Assembly (NCBI RefSeq): GCF_025642255.1
Contig: NZ_CP106759.1
Location: 1,763,501-1,827,500 of the forward strand
Direction of reading: 5' to 3'
DNA: 64,000 nucleotides
Source of the DNA: Stenotrophomonas maltophilia
GTDB taxonomy: Bacteria; Pseudomonadota; Gammaproteobacteria; Xanthomonadales; Xanthomonadaceae
The position numbers and the translations under genes were made by a program. Positions 36,189-45,087 of the stretch are shown here, in pieces (the stretch's first letter is position 1; each line of letters opens with the position of its first letter). The notes beneath the pieces were generated by a model that saw only the letters and a program-made list of their open reading frames with translations, was not told where the DNA came from and ran no database searches.

Positions 36189-37616
36189 TTACTTACCCCG
36201 CAGGCGGCTGTGCCGGAAGCCGTAGCAGAAATAGATCACGAACCCGAAGAACGTCCACACGCCCATCAGCATCCAGTTGTGCATGGTCATCGCCGACAGC
36301 AGCGCCAGGCAGCTGAGCACGCCCAGGCTGCAGATCAGCCACGCCATCGGCATGCGGAACGGGCGCGGCAGGTCCGGTTGGGTGCGGCGCAGGATCAGCA
36401 CGCCCGCACACACCGCCGCGAAGGCGATCAGCGTGCCCATCGAGGTCAGTTCGCCGAGCACGTCCAGCGGGAACAGCGCAGCCAGCAGGGCGATGCCGAT
36501 TCCGGTGATGACCGTATTGATATGCGGAGTGCGGTACTTCGGATGGATCCGGGTGAACACGGGCGGCAGCAGGCCATCGCGACCCATGATCATGAAGATG
36601 CGCGGCTGCGCGATCACCATCACCAGTACGACCGAAGAAAGGCCGACCAGTGCCCCGATTTCCACCACCACCCGCAGCCAGCCCAGCTGGGGATGCGCCG
36701 CGACGGCGGTGACCACCGGCTCATCGGTGCCGAGCAGGGTGTACGGCACCAGGCCGGTCATGACGGCCGCCATGGCGATGTACAGCACCGTGCAGACCAC
36801 CAGCGAGAGCATCATGCCGATCGGCATGTCGCGCTGCGGACGGTGTGACTCCTGGGCCGCCACCGAGACCGCCTCGAAACCGATATAGGCGAAGAACACC
36901 ATGGCAGCGCCACGCAGCACGCCCTCCATGCCGTACTTGCCGGGCCCCTGATTCTCCGGAATGAACGGGGTCCAGTTGGCCGGATCGACGTACTTCCAGC
37001 CAACCACGATCACCAGCACGATCAGGCCGGTCTTGAGCACCACCATGGCCATGTTCATGGCCGAGGACTTGCTGATGCCCACGTAGCACAGCCAGGTCAG
37101 CAGCAGCACCAGGATGGCCGCCGGCAGGTTGGCGATCGCGCCGGTCGGGCGCAGCTGCCCGTCCAGCGGTGCGCTCACCAGTGCGGCCGGCAGGTGGATG
37201 TCGAAGTGACTGAGCAGGCTCAGGAAGTAGCCGGTCCAGCTGACCGCCACTGCCGAGGCGGACACGCCGTACTCCAGCACCAGCATCCAGCCGATGAACC
37301 AGGCCGAGAGCTCGCCGAAGGTGGCATAGGTATAGGTATAGGCGCTGCCCGAGACCGGCACCATCGAGGCGAACTCGGCGTAGGCCATGGCGCAGAACGC
37401 GCAGCAGATGGCGGCCAGCACGAAGGACAGCATGATGGCCGGGCCGGCATGGTTGGCTGCGGCCTGTCCGGTGATGACGAAGATGCCGCCGCCGATCACT
37501 GCGCCGATGCCCAGGGCGGTCAACCCCCAGGGTCCGAGGTGGCGGCGCAGGCTCAGGCCATTGGCGTCTTCATGGGCGGCATGCGGGTGCTTGGTGGCCC
37601 AGAGTTGCTTGAACAT
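36189..37616 (-). CDS. APC-superfamily amino-acid permease (cationic amino acid transporter-like)
   Basis: A 475-residue inner-membrane transporter. After LRRHLGPWGLTALGIGAVIG, the signature helix reads GGGIFVITGQAAANHAGPA, followed by AYAEFASMVPVSGSAYTYTY and VFFAYIGFEAVSVAAQE, the substrate-binding segments of the CAT/YfnA-type APC permeases. About 12-14 hydrophobic segments. The exact substrate is unknown. It is transcribed 91 bp after a close paralogue, probably as one unit, and its stop abuts the composite hairpin region. Confidence 0.92.
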   Translation of the reverse strand: MFKQLWATKHPHAAHEDANGLSLRRHLGPWGLTALGIGAVIGGGIFVITGQAAANHAGPAIMLSFVLAAICCAFCAMAYAEFASMVPVSGSAYTYTYATFGELSAWFIGWMLVLEYGVSASAVAVSWTGYFLSLLSHFDIHLPAALVSAPLDGQLRPTGAIANLPAAILVLLLTWLCYVGISKSSAMNMAMVVLKTGLIVLVIVVGWKYVDPANWTPFIPENQGPGKYGMEGVLRGAAMVFFAYIGFEAVSVAAQESHRPQRDMPIGMMLSLVVCTVLYIAMAAVMTGLVPYTLLGTDEPVVTAVAAHPQLGWLRVVVEIGALVGLSSVVLVMVIAQPRIFMIMGRDGLLPPVFTRIHPKYRTPHINTVITGIGIALLAALFPLDVLGELTSMGTLIAFAAVCAGVLILRRTQPDLPRPFRMPMAWLICSLGVLSCLALLSAMTMHNWMLMGVWTFFGFVIYFCYGFRHSRLRGK

Positions 37617-37707
37617 GTGTGGGGATCTTGTCGATGCGCGCCGGGTGGGCGCGCGGGCGGAAACACTGGCAGGAGCAGACGGGCCGGCGCAGGGCCGGCC
37701 CGCAGGT

Positions 37708-39183
37708 TCAGGCGGACTTGGCCAGCTTGCTGTTGCGCATGCCGTAGCCGAAGTAGATCAGCAGGCCCAGCACCGTCCAGCCGACGAACAGATGCCAGTG
37801 CACCACGAAGGCCTGCCAGAACAGGAACAGGCAGGCCGCCGCGCCCAGCGGGCAGATGATCCACACCACCGGGACGCGGAACGGACGATGCAGCTCCGGA
37901 CGGGTATAGCGCAGAACCAGCACGCCGATGCATACGGTCGCGAACGCCAGCAGGGTACCCATCGAGACCAGTTCGCCCAGCACGTTCAGCGGCATCAGGC
38001 CGGCCAGTGCCGCAGCGATCACACCGACCACGATCGTGGCCCAGTACGGGGTGCGGAAGCGGGCATGGACCTTGCCGAAGAACTTCGGCAGCAGGCCGTC
38101 GCGGGAGATCGTGTAGGCGATGCGGGTCTGGCCCATCATCATTACCAGCACCACCGAGGACAGGCCGGCGATGGCGCCGATCTCGACTGCGGTCTTCAGC
38201 CAGGACAGGCTGGCATAGGGCTCCAGCGCGGTGGCCACGGGCTTGTCGGTGCCCAGCAGGTGATACGGCATCATGCCGGTCAGCACGGCGCAGACGATGA
38301 TGTAGACGAGGGTGCACACGGCCAGCGACCCGAGCAGGCCGATCGGCATGTTGCGCTGCGGGTCCTTGGTTTCGCCGGCTGCGGTGGAAACCGCGTCGAA
38401 GCCGATATAGGCGAAGAACACGATGGTGGCGGCACGGAACACGCCGCTCCAGCCGAACTCGCCGGATACGCCGGTGTTTTCCGGAATGAAGGGCTGCCAG
38501 TTGGCCGGATCGATGTGGGCGGCGCCGAAGCCGATGAACAGGCAGATCACGGTGACCTTGATGGCCACGATGATGGCGTTGACGAAGGCCGACTGGGTCA
38601 CGCCGACATACAGCAGGCCCGAGACCGCAGCGACGATCAGGACCGCCGGCAGGTTGAACAGCTTGCCGGAAGAGATGAACTCGCTGCCGGTCCATGCGAT
38701 CGGTGCCGCACTGAGTGCGTCAGGGAACGGCATGTGCAGCGTGGTGGTGATGAAACTGATCAGGTAGGCCGACCAGCCCACCGCGACCGAGGCCGAGGCG
38801 AACAGGTACTCCAGTACCAGACACCAGCCGATGAACCAGGCCATGCCCTCGCCGAGCGTGGCGTAGGAGTAGGAGTAGGCGCTGCCCGATACCGGCATCA
38901 TCGCGGCGAACTCGGCGTAGCACAGGCCGGCGAGTGCGCAGGCGATGCCGGCGAAGACGAACGAGAGCATCACTGCCGGGCCGGCGTGGTTGGCCGCGGC
39001 CTGACCGGTCAGTACGAAGATGCCTGCACCGATCACCGCCCCTACGCCAAGCAGGATCAGGTGTTTCGCCGTGAGGGTCCGTTTCAGCGTGGCTTCGCCG
39101 TCCAGGCTGCCTTCGATGGGTTCGCCGGCATCGACGTGCCCGGCCGGTTGCACCGGCTTGACCCTCAACAGAGCTTTCAGCAT
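37708..39183 (-). CDS. APC-superfamily amino-acid permease, paralogue of the next gene
   Basis: A 491-residue transporter of the same group: TAKHLILLGVGAVIGAGIFV, LTGQAAANHAGPAVMLSF, CYAEFAAMMPVSGSAYSYSY and VFFAYIGFDAVSTAAGETKD. It shares most of these stretches with the 36189-37616 protein, so the pair comes from a tandem duplication. The N-terminal extension of about 35 residues (MLKALLRVKPVQPAGHVD) is unlike its partner. The start ATG at 39183 has only a weak ribosome site (GGAAGTACTGC). Substrate not identifiable. Confidence 0.92.
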   Translation of the reverse strand: MLKALLRVKPVQPAGHVDAGEPIEGSLDGEATLKRTLTAKHLILLGVGAVIGAGIFVLTGQAAANHAGPAVMLSFVFAGIACALAGLCYAEFAAMMPVSGSAYSYSYATLGEGMAWFIGWCLVLEYLFASASVAVGWSAYLISFITTTLHMPFPDALSAAPIAWTGSEFISSGKLFNLPAVLIVAAVSGLLYVGVTQSAFVNAIIVAIKVTVICLFIGFGAAHIDPANWQPFIPENTGVSGEFGWSGVFRAATIVFFAYIGFDAVSTAAGETKDPQRNMPIGLLGSLAVCTLVYIIVCAVLTGMMPYHLLGTDKPVATALEPYASLSWLKTAVEIGAIAGLSSVVLVMMMGQTRIAYTISRDGLLPKFFGKVHARFRTPYWATIVVGVIAAALAGLMPLNVLGELVSMGTLLAFATVCIGVLVLRYTRPELHRPFRVPVVWIICPLGAAACLFLFWQAFVVHWHLFVGWTVLGLLIYFGYGMRNSKLAKSA

Positions 39184-39314
39184 GCAGTACTTCCCTAATG
39201 ATCGGTTTGGGGGCCGTCGATACGTTGCCGGCAGCCCTGAATGGTGAAGGCCGCGCGAACGGCCCGCTGTACCTTAGCCAAAGCTGAAGCCAACGCACAA
39301 GCGCAATCGCAACA

Positions 39315-39929
39315 ATGAGCGGCGATAATGAACAGTATTTTTCCGAACCACCCCCATTCATGAGCCACACCGCCGAAACCCTTGCCGCGCTTGATGATCG
39401 CCTGCGCAGTCTGCTGCGGGACCATGCGCGCCTCGAGCCCGCCCACGACGCCCTGGCTGCCGAATTCGGCACATTGCTGGACGATCCGGAAGATCCGTTC
39501 CGGCGCGAGCGGTTGGCCGGCCACTTCACCGCGAGCTGCTGGCTGGTCAGCGCCGATGGCCAGCGCCTGCTGCTGACCCACCACCGCAAGCTGCAGCGCT
39601 GGCTGCAGCTGGGCGGCCACGCCGACGGCGACCGCGACCTGGCCCGGGTGGCGCTGAAGGAGGCAGAGGAGGAGTCGGGGCTGTCCGGGCTGGTGCTGGA
39701 CGATCCGGCGATCTTCGACCTGGACAAGCACTGGATCCCCGAACGCGGGGACGTGCCGGGGCATTGGCACTACGACGTGCGCTTCGTGATCCGGGCGCTG
39801 GGGGGCGAGGACTTCGTGCTCAGCGAGGAATCGCTGGACCTGGCCTGGCGGCCGGTGACCGAAGTCGCGGCCGACCCGGAATCGGACGAATCGATGCAGC
39901 GCATGGCGCGCCGGTGGTTGGCGCGCTGA
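39315..39929 (+). CDS. NUDIX hydrolase
   Basis: A protein of 204 residues (or 189 from the second ATG at 39360). The NUDIX box is GGHADGDRDLARVALKEAEEESGL in two parts: GGHADGDRDLARVAL and KEAEEESGL. The catalytic E-x-x-E-E core is intact, but the first Glu of the consensus is Arg here and the usual R-E is K-E. An N-terminal helical region (to about residue 70) precedes it, as in a group of proteobacterial NUDIX proteins of unknown substrate. It stands alone between divergent and convergent neighbours. Confidence 0.85.
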   Translation: MSGDNEQYFSEPPPFMSHTAETLAALDDRLRSLLRDHARLEPAHDALAAEFGTLLDDPEDPFRRERLAGHFTASCWLVSADGQRLLLTHHRKLQRWLQLGGHADGDRDLARVALKEAEEESGLSGLVLDDPAIFDLDKHWIPERGDVPGHWHYDVRFVIRALGGEDFVLSEESLDLAWRPVTEVAADPESDESMQRMARRWLAR

Positions 39930-39954
39930 CGGGGACGTCCACCTCATGCGCGGG

Positions 39955-39978
39955 CCGCCGGGCATGGCCCGGCGCTAC
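39955..39978 (-). repeat. SMAG palindrome between convergent genes
   Basis: On the minus strand GTAG then CGCCGGGC-CAT-GCCCGGCG (39974-39956), the same hairpin as in the tandem pair at 30875. A degraded second copy (GTGCCGGGCCGTGCCTGGCG) follows at about 39992-40013. They fill the gap between the NUDIX and serA stops and could end both transcripts. Confidence 0.8.
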
Positions 39979-40023
39979 CGTGATCGTGTGGACAGTGCCG
40001 GGCCGTGCCTGGCGAACCTTCAA

Positions 40024-41265
40024 TCAATACAGGATGCGGGTGCGCAACGTGCCCGGAATGGCTGCCAGTTCTTCGCGCACCGCGGTGGCCTGCTCCTCGC
40101 TGGCGGTGATGTCGATCACCACGTAACCCACCTTCGGGTCCGTGCGCAGGAACTGGCCGTCGATGTTGACGTTGTGGCGCGAGAAGATCTCGTTGACCTT
40201 GGACAGCACGCCCGGCACGTTCTGGTGGATGTGCAGCAGGCGCAGGCTGTCTTCGTGTTCGGGCAGGGTCACTTCCGGGAAGTTGACCGCCGACAGGGTG
40301 CTGCCGTTGTCGCTGTAGCGCACTAGCTTGGCGGCGACTTCCACGCCGATGTTGTCCTGCGCTTCCAGCGTGCTGCCGCCGACATGCGGGGTCAGGATCA
40401 CGTTGTCGTGGCGGGTCAGCGGTGATTCGAAGATGTCGCCGTTGCCCTTCGGCTCCACCGGGAACACATCCAGTGCAGCCCCACCGACATGGCCGCTGGC
40501 CAGCGCTGCGTCCAGCGCATCGATGTCGACCACGGTGCCGCGCGCCGCATTGATCAGGTGCGCGCCCTTGCGCATCTTCGCCAGCTCGGTGCTGCCGATC
40601 ATCCACTGCGTGGCCGGGGTCTCCGGCACGTGCAGGGTAACGATGTCGGCACGTGCCAGCAGGTCGTCCAGGCTGGCCGCGGCACGCGCATTGCCCAGCG
40701 CCAGCTTGGTTTCCACGTCGTGGAAGATCACCTGCATGCCCAGCGATTCGGCCAGCACGCCGACCTGGGTGCCGATGTGGCCGTAGCCGATGATGCCCAG
40801 CGTCTTGCCCCGTACCTCATGGCTGCCGCTGGCGGACTTCGACCAGCCGCCGCGGTGGCATTCAGCGTTCTTCTGCGGGATGCCACGGGTCAGCATGATC
40901 GCCTCGGCGATCACCAGTTCGGCCACGCTGCGGGTGTTGGAATAGGGCGCGTTGAACACCGGGATGCCGGCCAGCTCGGCCGCGTCCAGATCGACCTGGT
41001 TGGTGCCGATGCAGAAGCAGCCCACCGCGATCAGGCGCTTGGCCTCGGCCAGCACCTCGGCGCTGAGCTGGGTGCGCGAACGGATGCCGACGATATGCGC
41101 CTCGGCGATGCGCGCCTTCAGTTCGTCCTCGGGCAGCGCCTTGGTGTGTGCCTCGATCTGGCTGTAGCCGGCGGCGCTGAACACCTCCACGGCGGTCTGG
41201 CTGACCCCCTCCAGCAACAGCACGCGGATATCCTGCTTCGGGAACGAGGTCTTCTTCGGCGACAT
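40024..41265 (-). CDS. serA: D-3-phosphoglycerate dehydrogenase
   Basis: First enzyme of serine synthesis, NAD-dependent oxidation of 3-phosphoglycerate. ATG at 41265 gives 413 residues, close to E. coli SerA (410), starting MSPKKTSFPKQDIRVLLLEG; the open frame up to 41346 has no conserved content. It shows the Rossmann motif GIIGYGHIGTQVG, the active-site NAARGTVVD and PHVGGSTLEAQ regions, and a C-terminal ACT domain (HQNVPGVLSKVNEIF) that gives serine feedback. The enzyme can also reduce 2-oxoglutarate to D-2-hydroxyglutarate, and its divergent neighbour is the enzyme likely to reoxidise that product. Confidence 0.96.
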   Translation of the reverse strand: MSPKKTSFPKQDIRVLLLEGVSQTAVEVFSAAGYSQIEAHTKALPEDELKARIAEAHIVGIRSRTQLSAEVLAEAKRLIAVGCFCIGTNQVDLDAAELAGIPVFNAPYSNTRSVAELVIAEAIMLTRGIPQKNAECHRGGWSKSASGSHEVRGKTLGIIGYGHIGTQVGVLAESLGMQVIFHDVETKLALGNARAAASLDDLLARADIVTLHVPETPATQWMIGSTELAKMRKGAHLINAARGTVVDIDALDAALASGHVGGAALDVFPVEPKGNGDIFESPLTRHDNVILTPHVGGSTLEAQDNIGVEVAAKLVRYSDNGSTLSAVNFPEVTLPEHEDSLRLLHIHQNVPGVLSKVNEIFSRHNVNIDGQFLRTDPKVGYVVIDITASEEQATAVREELAAIPGTLRTRILY

Positions 41266-41386
41266 GGGGCAACACGGCCAGTGGGACAGGGGCTGACCAC
41301 TATGCCAGATCGGACCGCCCATGGTGCAGTGCGCAATTGGTTGCATCGGTAGCTATCTGTGCGGCACTGCGGGGCTGGACGCTGGC

Positions 41387-41403
41387 GCGTGCCACTGGCA
41401 CGC
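41387..41403. promoter_or_regulatory. Palindrome in the serA / flavoenzyme divergent control region
   Basis: GCGTGCC-ACT-GGCACGC, a perfect 7-bp inverted repeat, lies 33 bp before the flavoenzyme start in the 171-bp divergent gap (41266-41436). It could be an operator or a leader hairpin. No convincing promoter boxes are visible. Confidence 0.35.
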
Positions 41404-41436
41404 TTGCCCGTTCGTCACGCACCGCGCTGGACCGAC

Positions 41437-42825
41437 ATGACCGATTCCCGCATTGCCTCGCTGCTGCAGGCCTGTCCCGGCCTGAAGCTGAAGACCGACC
41501 CATCCGACCTGGAGCATTACGGTCGCGACTGGACCCGGCGCTGGACGCCGGCGCCGCTGGCGATCGCGCTGCCGGCCACGGTCGAGGAGGTGCAGGCGGT
41601 GATGCGCTGGAGCGCGGCCGAAGCGGTTGCGGTCGTGCCCTCCGGCGGCCGTACCGGGCTGTCCGGCGGCGCGGTAGCCGCCCACGGCGAACTGGTGCTG
41701 AGCCTGGAACGGATGAACAAGGCCCTGGCCTACGACGCGGTCGACCGGACCCTGGTGGTACAGGCCGGCATGCCGCTCGAAGCGCTGCACAACGCCGCGC
41801 TGGAGCATGGATTGATCTATCCGGTCGACTTCGCCGCACGCGGGTCGTGTTCGATCGGCGGCAACATCGCCACCAATGCCGGCGGCATCCGCGTGATCCG
41901 GTACGGCAACACCCGTGAATGGATCGCCGGGTTGAAGGTGGTCACTGCCAGCGGCGAGCTGCTGGAGTTGAACAAGGGCCTGATCAAGAACTCCAGCGGC
42001 TACGACTTCCGCCAGCTGCTGATCGGTTCAGAAGGCACGCTGGGCGTGATCGTCGAGGCGACGGTGAAGCTGACCGATCCCCCGCCGGCCAGCAACGTGA
42101 TGCTGCTGGCGTTGCCCAGCTTCGAGGTGCTGATGCAGGTATTCGCCGCCTTCCGTGCGCGCCTGCAGCTGCAGGCGTTCGAGTTCTTCACCGACCGGGC
42201 GCTGGAACACGTGCTGGCACATGGTGCGCAGGCGCCGTTCGACGAAGTGCATCCGTACTATGTCGTGACCGAGTTCGCTGCCAATGACGAGGCACAGGAA
42301 GCCGCGGCCATGGCGGCCTTCGAGGACTGCATGGGCAACGGCTGGGTCAGCGACGGCGTGATCAGCGCCAGCGACGCACAGGCGGCCCAGCTGTGGCGCC
42401 TGCGGGAGGGCATCACCGAATCACTGGCGCGCTACAAGCCCTACAAGAATGACGTCTCGGTGCGTATCTCGGCGATGCCGGCATTCCTGGCCGAGACCCA
42501 GGCGCTGATCGGCCAGGCTTATCCACACTTCGATGTGGTCTGGTTCGGCCATATCGGCGACGGCAACCTGCACATCAACGTGCTGAAGCCGGACGACACC
42601 AGCGACGCCGAGTTCCTTGCCCAGTGCGAGCAGGTGACCAAGCTGCTGGCGCAGGTGCTGGCGCGTTTCGATGGCAGCATTTCGGCCGAACACGGGATCG
42701 GCCTGGTCAAGAAGGGTTACCTGGACAGCACGCGCGGGTCGGCGGAAATCGCGTTGATGAAGGCGGTCAAGCGCGCGTTCGATCCCGAAGGGCGGCTGAA
42801 CCCGGGCAAGCTGTTCGACGCCTGA
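41437..42825 (+). CDS. FAD-linked oxidoreductase, probable D-2-hydroxyglutarate dehydrogenase
   Basis: A 462-residue flavoprotein of the FAD-binding type 4/GlcD superfamily. The PCMH FAD domain has VVPSGGRTGLSGGAV, CSIGGNIATNAGGIRVIRYG and SEGTLGVIVEATVKL. The C-terminal oxidase domain has HIGDGNLHINV (metal-binding His) and ISAEHGIGLVKKGYL. Glycolate or D-lactate dehydrogenases look alike. The divergent pairing with serA favours D-2-hydroxyglutarate dehydrogenase, an enzyme shown in Pseudomonas stutzeri to drive SerA by consuming its by-product. Start ATG 41437 follows GGACCGAC. Assignment to that substrate is inference. Confidence 0.82.
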   Translation: MTDSRIASLLQACPGLKLKTDPSDLEHYGRDWTRRWTPAPLAIALPATVEEVQAVMRWSAAEAVAVVPSGGRTGLSGGAVAAHGELVLSLERMNKALAYDAVDRTLVVQAGMPLEALHNAALEHGLIYPVDFAARGSCSIGGNIATNAGGIRVIRYGNTREWIAGLKVVTASGELLELNKGLIKNSSGYDFRQLLIGSEGTLGVIVEATVKLTDPPPASNVMLLALPSFEVLMQVFAAFRARLQLQAFEFFTDRALEHVLAHGAQAPFDEVHPYYVVTEFAANDEAQEAAAMAAFEDCMGNGWVSDGVISASDAQAAQLWRLREGITESLARYKPYKNDVSVRISAMPAFLAETQALIGQAYPHFDVVWFGHIGDGNLHINVLKPDDTSDAEFLAQCEQVTKLLAQVLARFDGSISAEHGIGLVKKGYLDSTRGSAEIALMKAVKRAFDPEGRLNPGKLFDA

Positions 42826-42887
42826 TCTGGGCAAACCCTTCACGCACCCGTTACGCTCCTCCCATTCCTTCAACCGGCCTTCGACCG

Positions 42888-43187
42888 ATGATCCGACCGT
42901 TCCTGCTGATTGCCCTGCTGTCCCTGCCGCTGGCCGGCTTCGCTTCCAGCTTCGCCGGCACCTCGGCCGGTTCGGCAACCGGTGCATCGTCCGGCTCGTC
43001 GGGCAGCAGCTCGGGTGACGACAAGGTCGTGCGCGCAGCGCGCGATGATGCCGCGGCCTTTGTCGCCAGCGACGGCCAGATCCGTGGCGCGCGCCTGCAG
43101 GCCGCGCTGGTCCATCTGCGCGAGCAGGACGCTGCCGCGCAGCAGCAGAGCGATCTGGAACTGGCGCGCGCCCTGCTGGCGCGTTGA
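42888..43187 (+). CDS. DUF2388 family small exported protein
   Basis: A 99-residue protein. It has a signal peptide (MIRPFLLIALLSLPLAGFAS), then a low-complexity Ser/Gly stretch (residues 24-43), then the conserved block DDKVVRAARDDAAAFVASDG followed by QIRGARLQAALVHLRE. That block is the hallmark of DUF2388/TIGR02448, common in Pseudomonas, with no known function. It lies 10 bp before the DUF4105 gene and is probably co-transcribed with it. Confidence 0.8.
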   Translation: MIRPFLLIALLSLPLAGFASSFAGTSAGSATGASSGSSGSSSGDDKVVRAARDDAAAFVASDGQIRGARLQAALVHLREQDAAAQQQSDLELARALLAR

Positions 43188-43197
43188 TCCGGACCGC

Positions 43198-45087
43198 ATG
43201 CCGCCCGCGGTTTCGTTTGCCGTGGCGCCGGCCGATGCACGGCTGAACGTCTTGCGTACGCGGGCAGCAGCAGATGCCGGCCGCGACCCGGCGCTGTCCA
43301 AGCGTGCCCTGCATGCAGGATGGGGTATCGCATTGGCGTGGCTGGCGATACCGGTGGCGCATGCGACCGACCGCCTGCAGCTGGACCCCGCAGGCCTGGA
43401 CCCAACACAACAACGGCTGGCCCGGCAGACCCTGGCCGACGTGCAGTCGCTGCTGCCCGAGGGGCTGCTGCGCGCGTTGCCGCCGCAGGTGCAGGTGCGC
43501 TGGAGTGAGGCCCTGCCGGCCGATGTGCACGGTCGGGCCTTTGGCGTACGCGTGTCGCTGCGTCGCGACCTGCTGGATGAGGACGTGCCCGGCGCCCGCC
43601 GCGCGCGACGCAGCGCGCTGGTGCACGAACTGGCCCACGTTGCCGACCGCAACGGTGCAGGCTGGTCGCGCAGCGCGCGCTGGCGCGATCTGTCCGGCTG
43701 GCAGCGCAGGCCGTGGCATCTGGGCCGCGGTGACAATGATTTCCGTGACCGCAGCCCGGATCCCTACGAGCTGACGGATGCGGCCGAGTACCTGGCAGTG
43801 AATGCCGAGCATTTCGTGCTCGATGGTGCGTTCGCCTGCCGCCGTCCAGCCCTGGCGCAGTGGTACCGGGCGCATTTCGGCACGCCGCCATCGCTGCCAC
43901 GCCCGCACTGTGAGGCAACCCTCCCATTGCTGCAGGCCGAAGCGGAGGAGGGGGCAGCCTCGTTGCTGCAGCTGGATCCCGCGCGCGTCTATGCGGTGGA
44001 CTACCTGTTTGCTGAAGGCAGCCGGCAGCCGATGAGCCGCTGGGGCCACAGCATGCTGCGGCTGGTCATCTGCCGGCCGGGCCGGACGCCGGGACCGGCG
44101 TGCCGACTGGATCTCGAACATCACCGCGTACTGTCCTTCCGCGCGTTCGTGGGTGATGTGCAGATTTCCAACTGGCGTGGCCTGACCGGCGACTATCCGT
44201 CGCGCTTGTTCGTGCTGCCGCTGCAGCAGGTGGTGGATGAATACACCAAGGTCGAGCTGCGTGGCCTGCAGTCGCTGCCCCTGCGCCTGCAGCGCGAAGA
44301 AATCGCCAGCCTGCTGGAACGCACCGCGCAGGTGCATTGGACCTATGACGGACGCTACTACTTCGTCAGCAACAACTGCGCGGTGGAGACTGCGAAACTG
44401 CTGCAGGCCGGCGTGCCTCGGCTCGGCCAGGCCGGGCTCGCCCAGCTCACCCCGCGGGGACTGCGGCGTCGGCTGGCACGGCTGCATGTTCTGGACGACC
44501 AGGTCCTGGCGGATCGGGCGGGTGCGCAGGCCCAGGGGTATTACTTCGCCTCCGCGCGTGATCATTACCAGCAGCTTTTTTCGGTGGCTGCCACCCAGCT
44601 CGCCTTGCCCGCGCGCGACGTGCGCGCATGGCTGAAGCTGCCCGCGCGCGAACGCGGCCCCTGGCTGCTGCAGGGTGATCTGCGCGCGAGTGCTGGCCTG
44701 CTGCTGCTGGAACAGGCCGCGCAGCGACGCGCGGAGCTGCGCGCGCGTGACGTGCTGAAGCGCGGTCTGCTGGCGGCGCCGGAGAGCGCTGAGGCACAGA
44801 GCCTGCGTGAACTGCTGGACCTGAGCGGGCAGTGGCTGCGTCCCGGGGAGCTGCTGGCGGACGGCGGCTACGGCTTGCCGCTGCCTGAGGAGCAGGTACT
44901 GCTGGCCGACCGCGTTGCGCTGGCCAGCGCCCAGGCGGTGCCGGCATGGCGGACCCTGCGCATGCAGCTGCGACAGCAGCTGCCGGCGTCGCAGCGGGGG
45001 GAACTCGATGACATCGACGCGAACCTGGCGGCGCTGGGTGAGCGTCTGCGACGGCAGGCGACGCCTACTGACGCGGCAGTTCGATGA
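43198..45087 (+). CDS. DUF4105 (Lnb-like) protein with N-terminal HExxH domain
   Basis: A protein of up to 629 residues. The signal-type helix is GWGIALAWLAIPVAHA (about 42-57), so a start later than ATG 43198 (for example TTG 43252) is possible. A zinc-protease-like motif HELAH is at 143-147 (in SALVHELAHVADRN). The DUF4105 domain follows, with SRWGHSMLRLVICRPGR (His284) and SNNCAVETAKLL (Cys394); these His and Cys are the residues used by Lnb-type lipoprotein N-acyltransferases, to which DUF4105 (PF13387) is related. The C-terminal 200 residues are helical with QLSA-like repeats. The function here is unknown. Its 3' end overlaps the convergent sensor kinase gene by 23 bp. Confidence 0.8.
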   Translation: MPPAVSFAVAPADARLNVLRTRAAADAGRDPALSKRALHAGWGIALAWLAIPVAHATDRLQLDPAGLDPTQQRLARQTLADVQSLLPEGLLRALPPQVQVRWSEALPADVHGRAFGVRVSLRRDLLDEDVPGARRARRSALVHELAHVADRNGAGWSRSARWRDLSGWQRRPWHLGRGDNDFRDRSPDPYELTDAAEYLAVNAEHFVLDGAFACRRPALAQWYRAHFGTPPSLPRPHCEATLPLLQAEAEEGAASLLQLDPARVYAVDYLFAEGSRQPMSRWGHSMLRLVICRPGRTPGPACRLDLEHHRVLSFRAFVGDVQISNWRGLTGDYPSRLFVLPLQQVVDEYTKVELRGLQSLPLRLQREEIASLLERTAQVHWTYDGRYYFVSNNCAVETAKLLQAGVPRLGQAGLAQLTPRGLRRRLARLHVLDDQVLADRAGAQAQGYYFASARDHYQQLFSVAATQLALPARDVRAWLKLPARERGPWLLQGDLRASAGLLLLEQAAQRRAELRARDVLKRGLLAAPESAEAQSLRELLDLSGQWLRPGELLADGGYGLPLPEEQVLLADRVALASAQAVPAWRTLRMQLRQQLPASQRGELDDIDANLAALGERLRRQATPTDAAVR

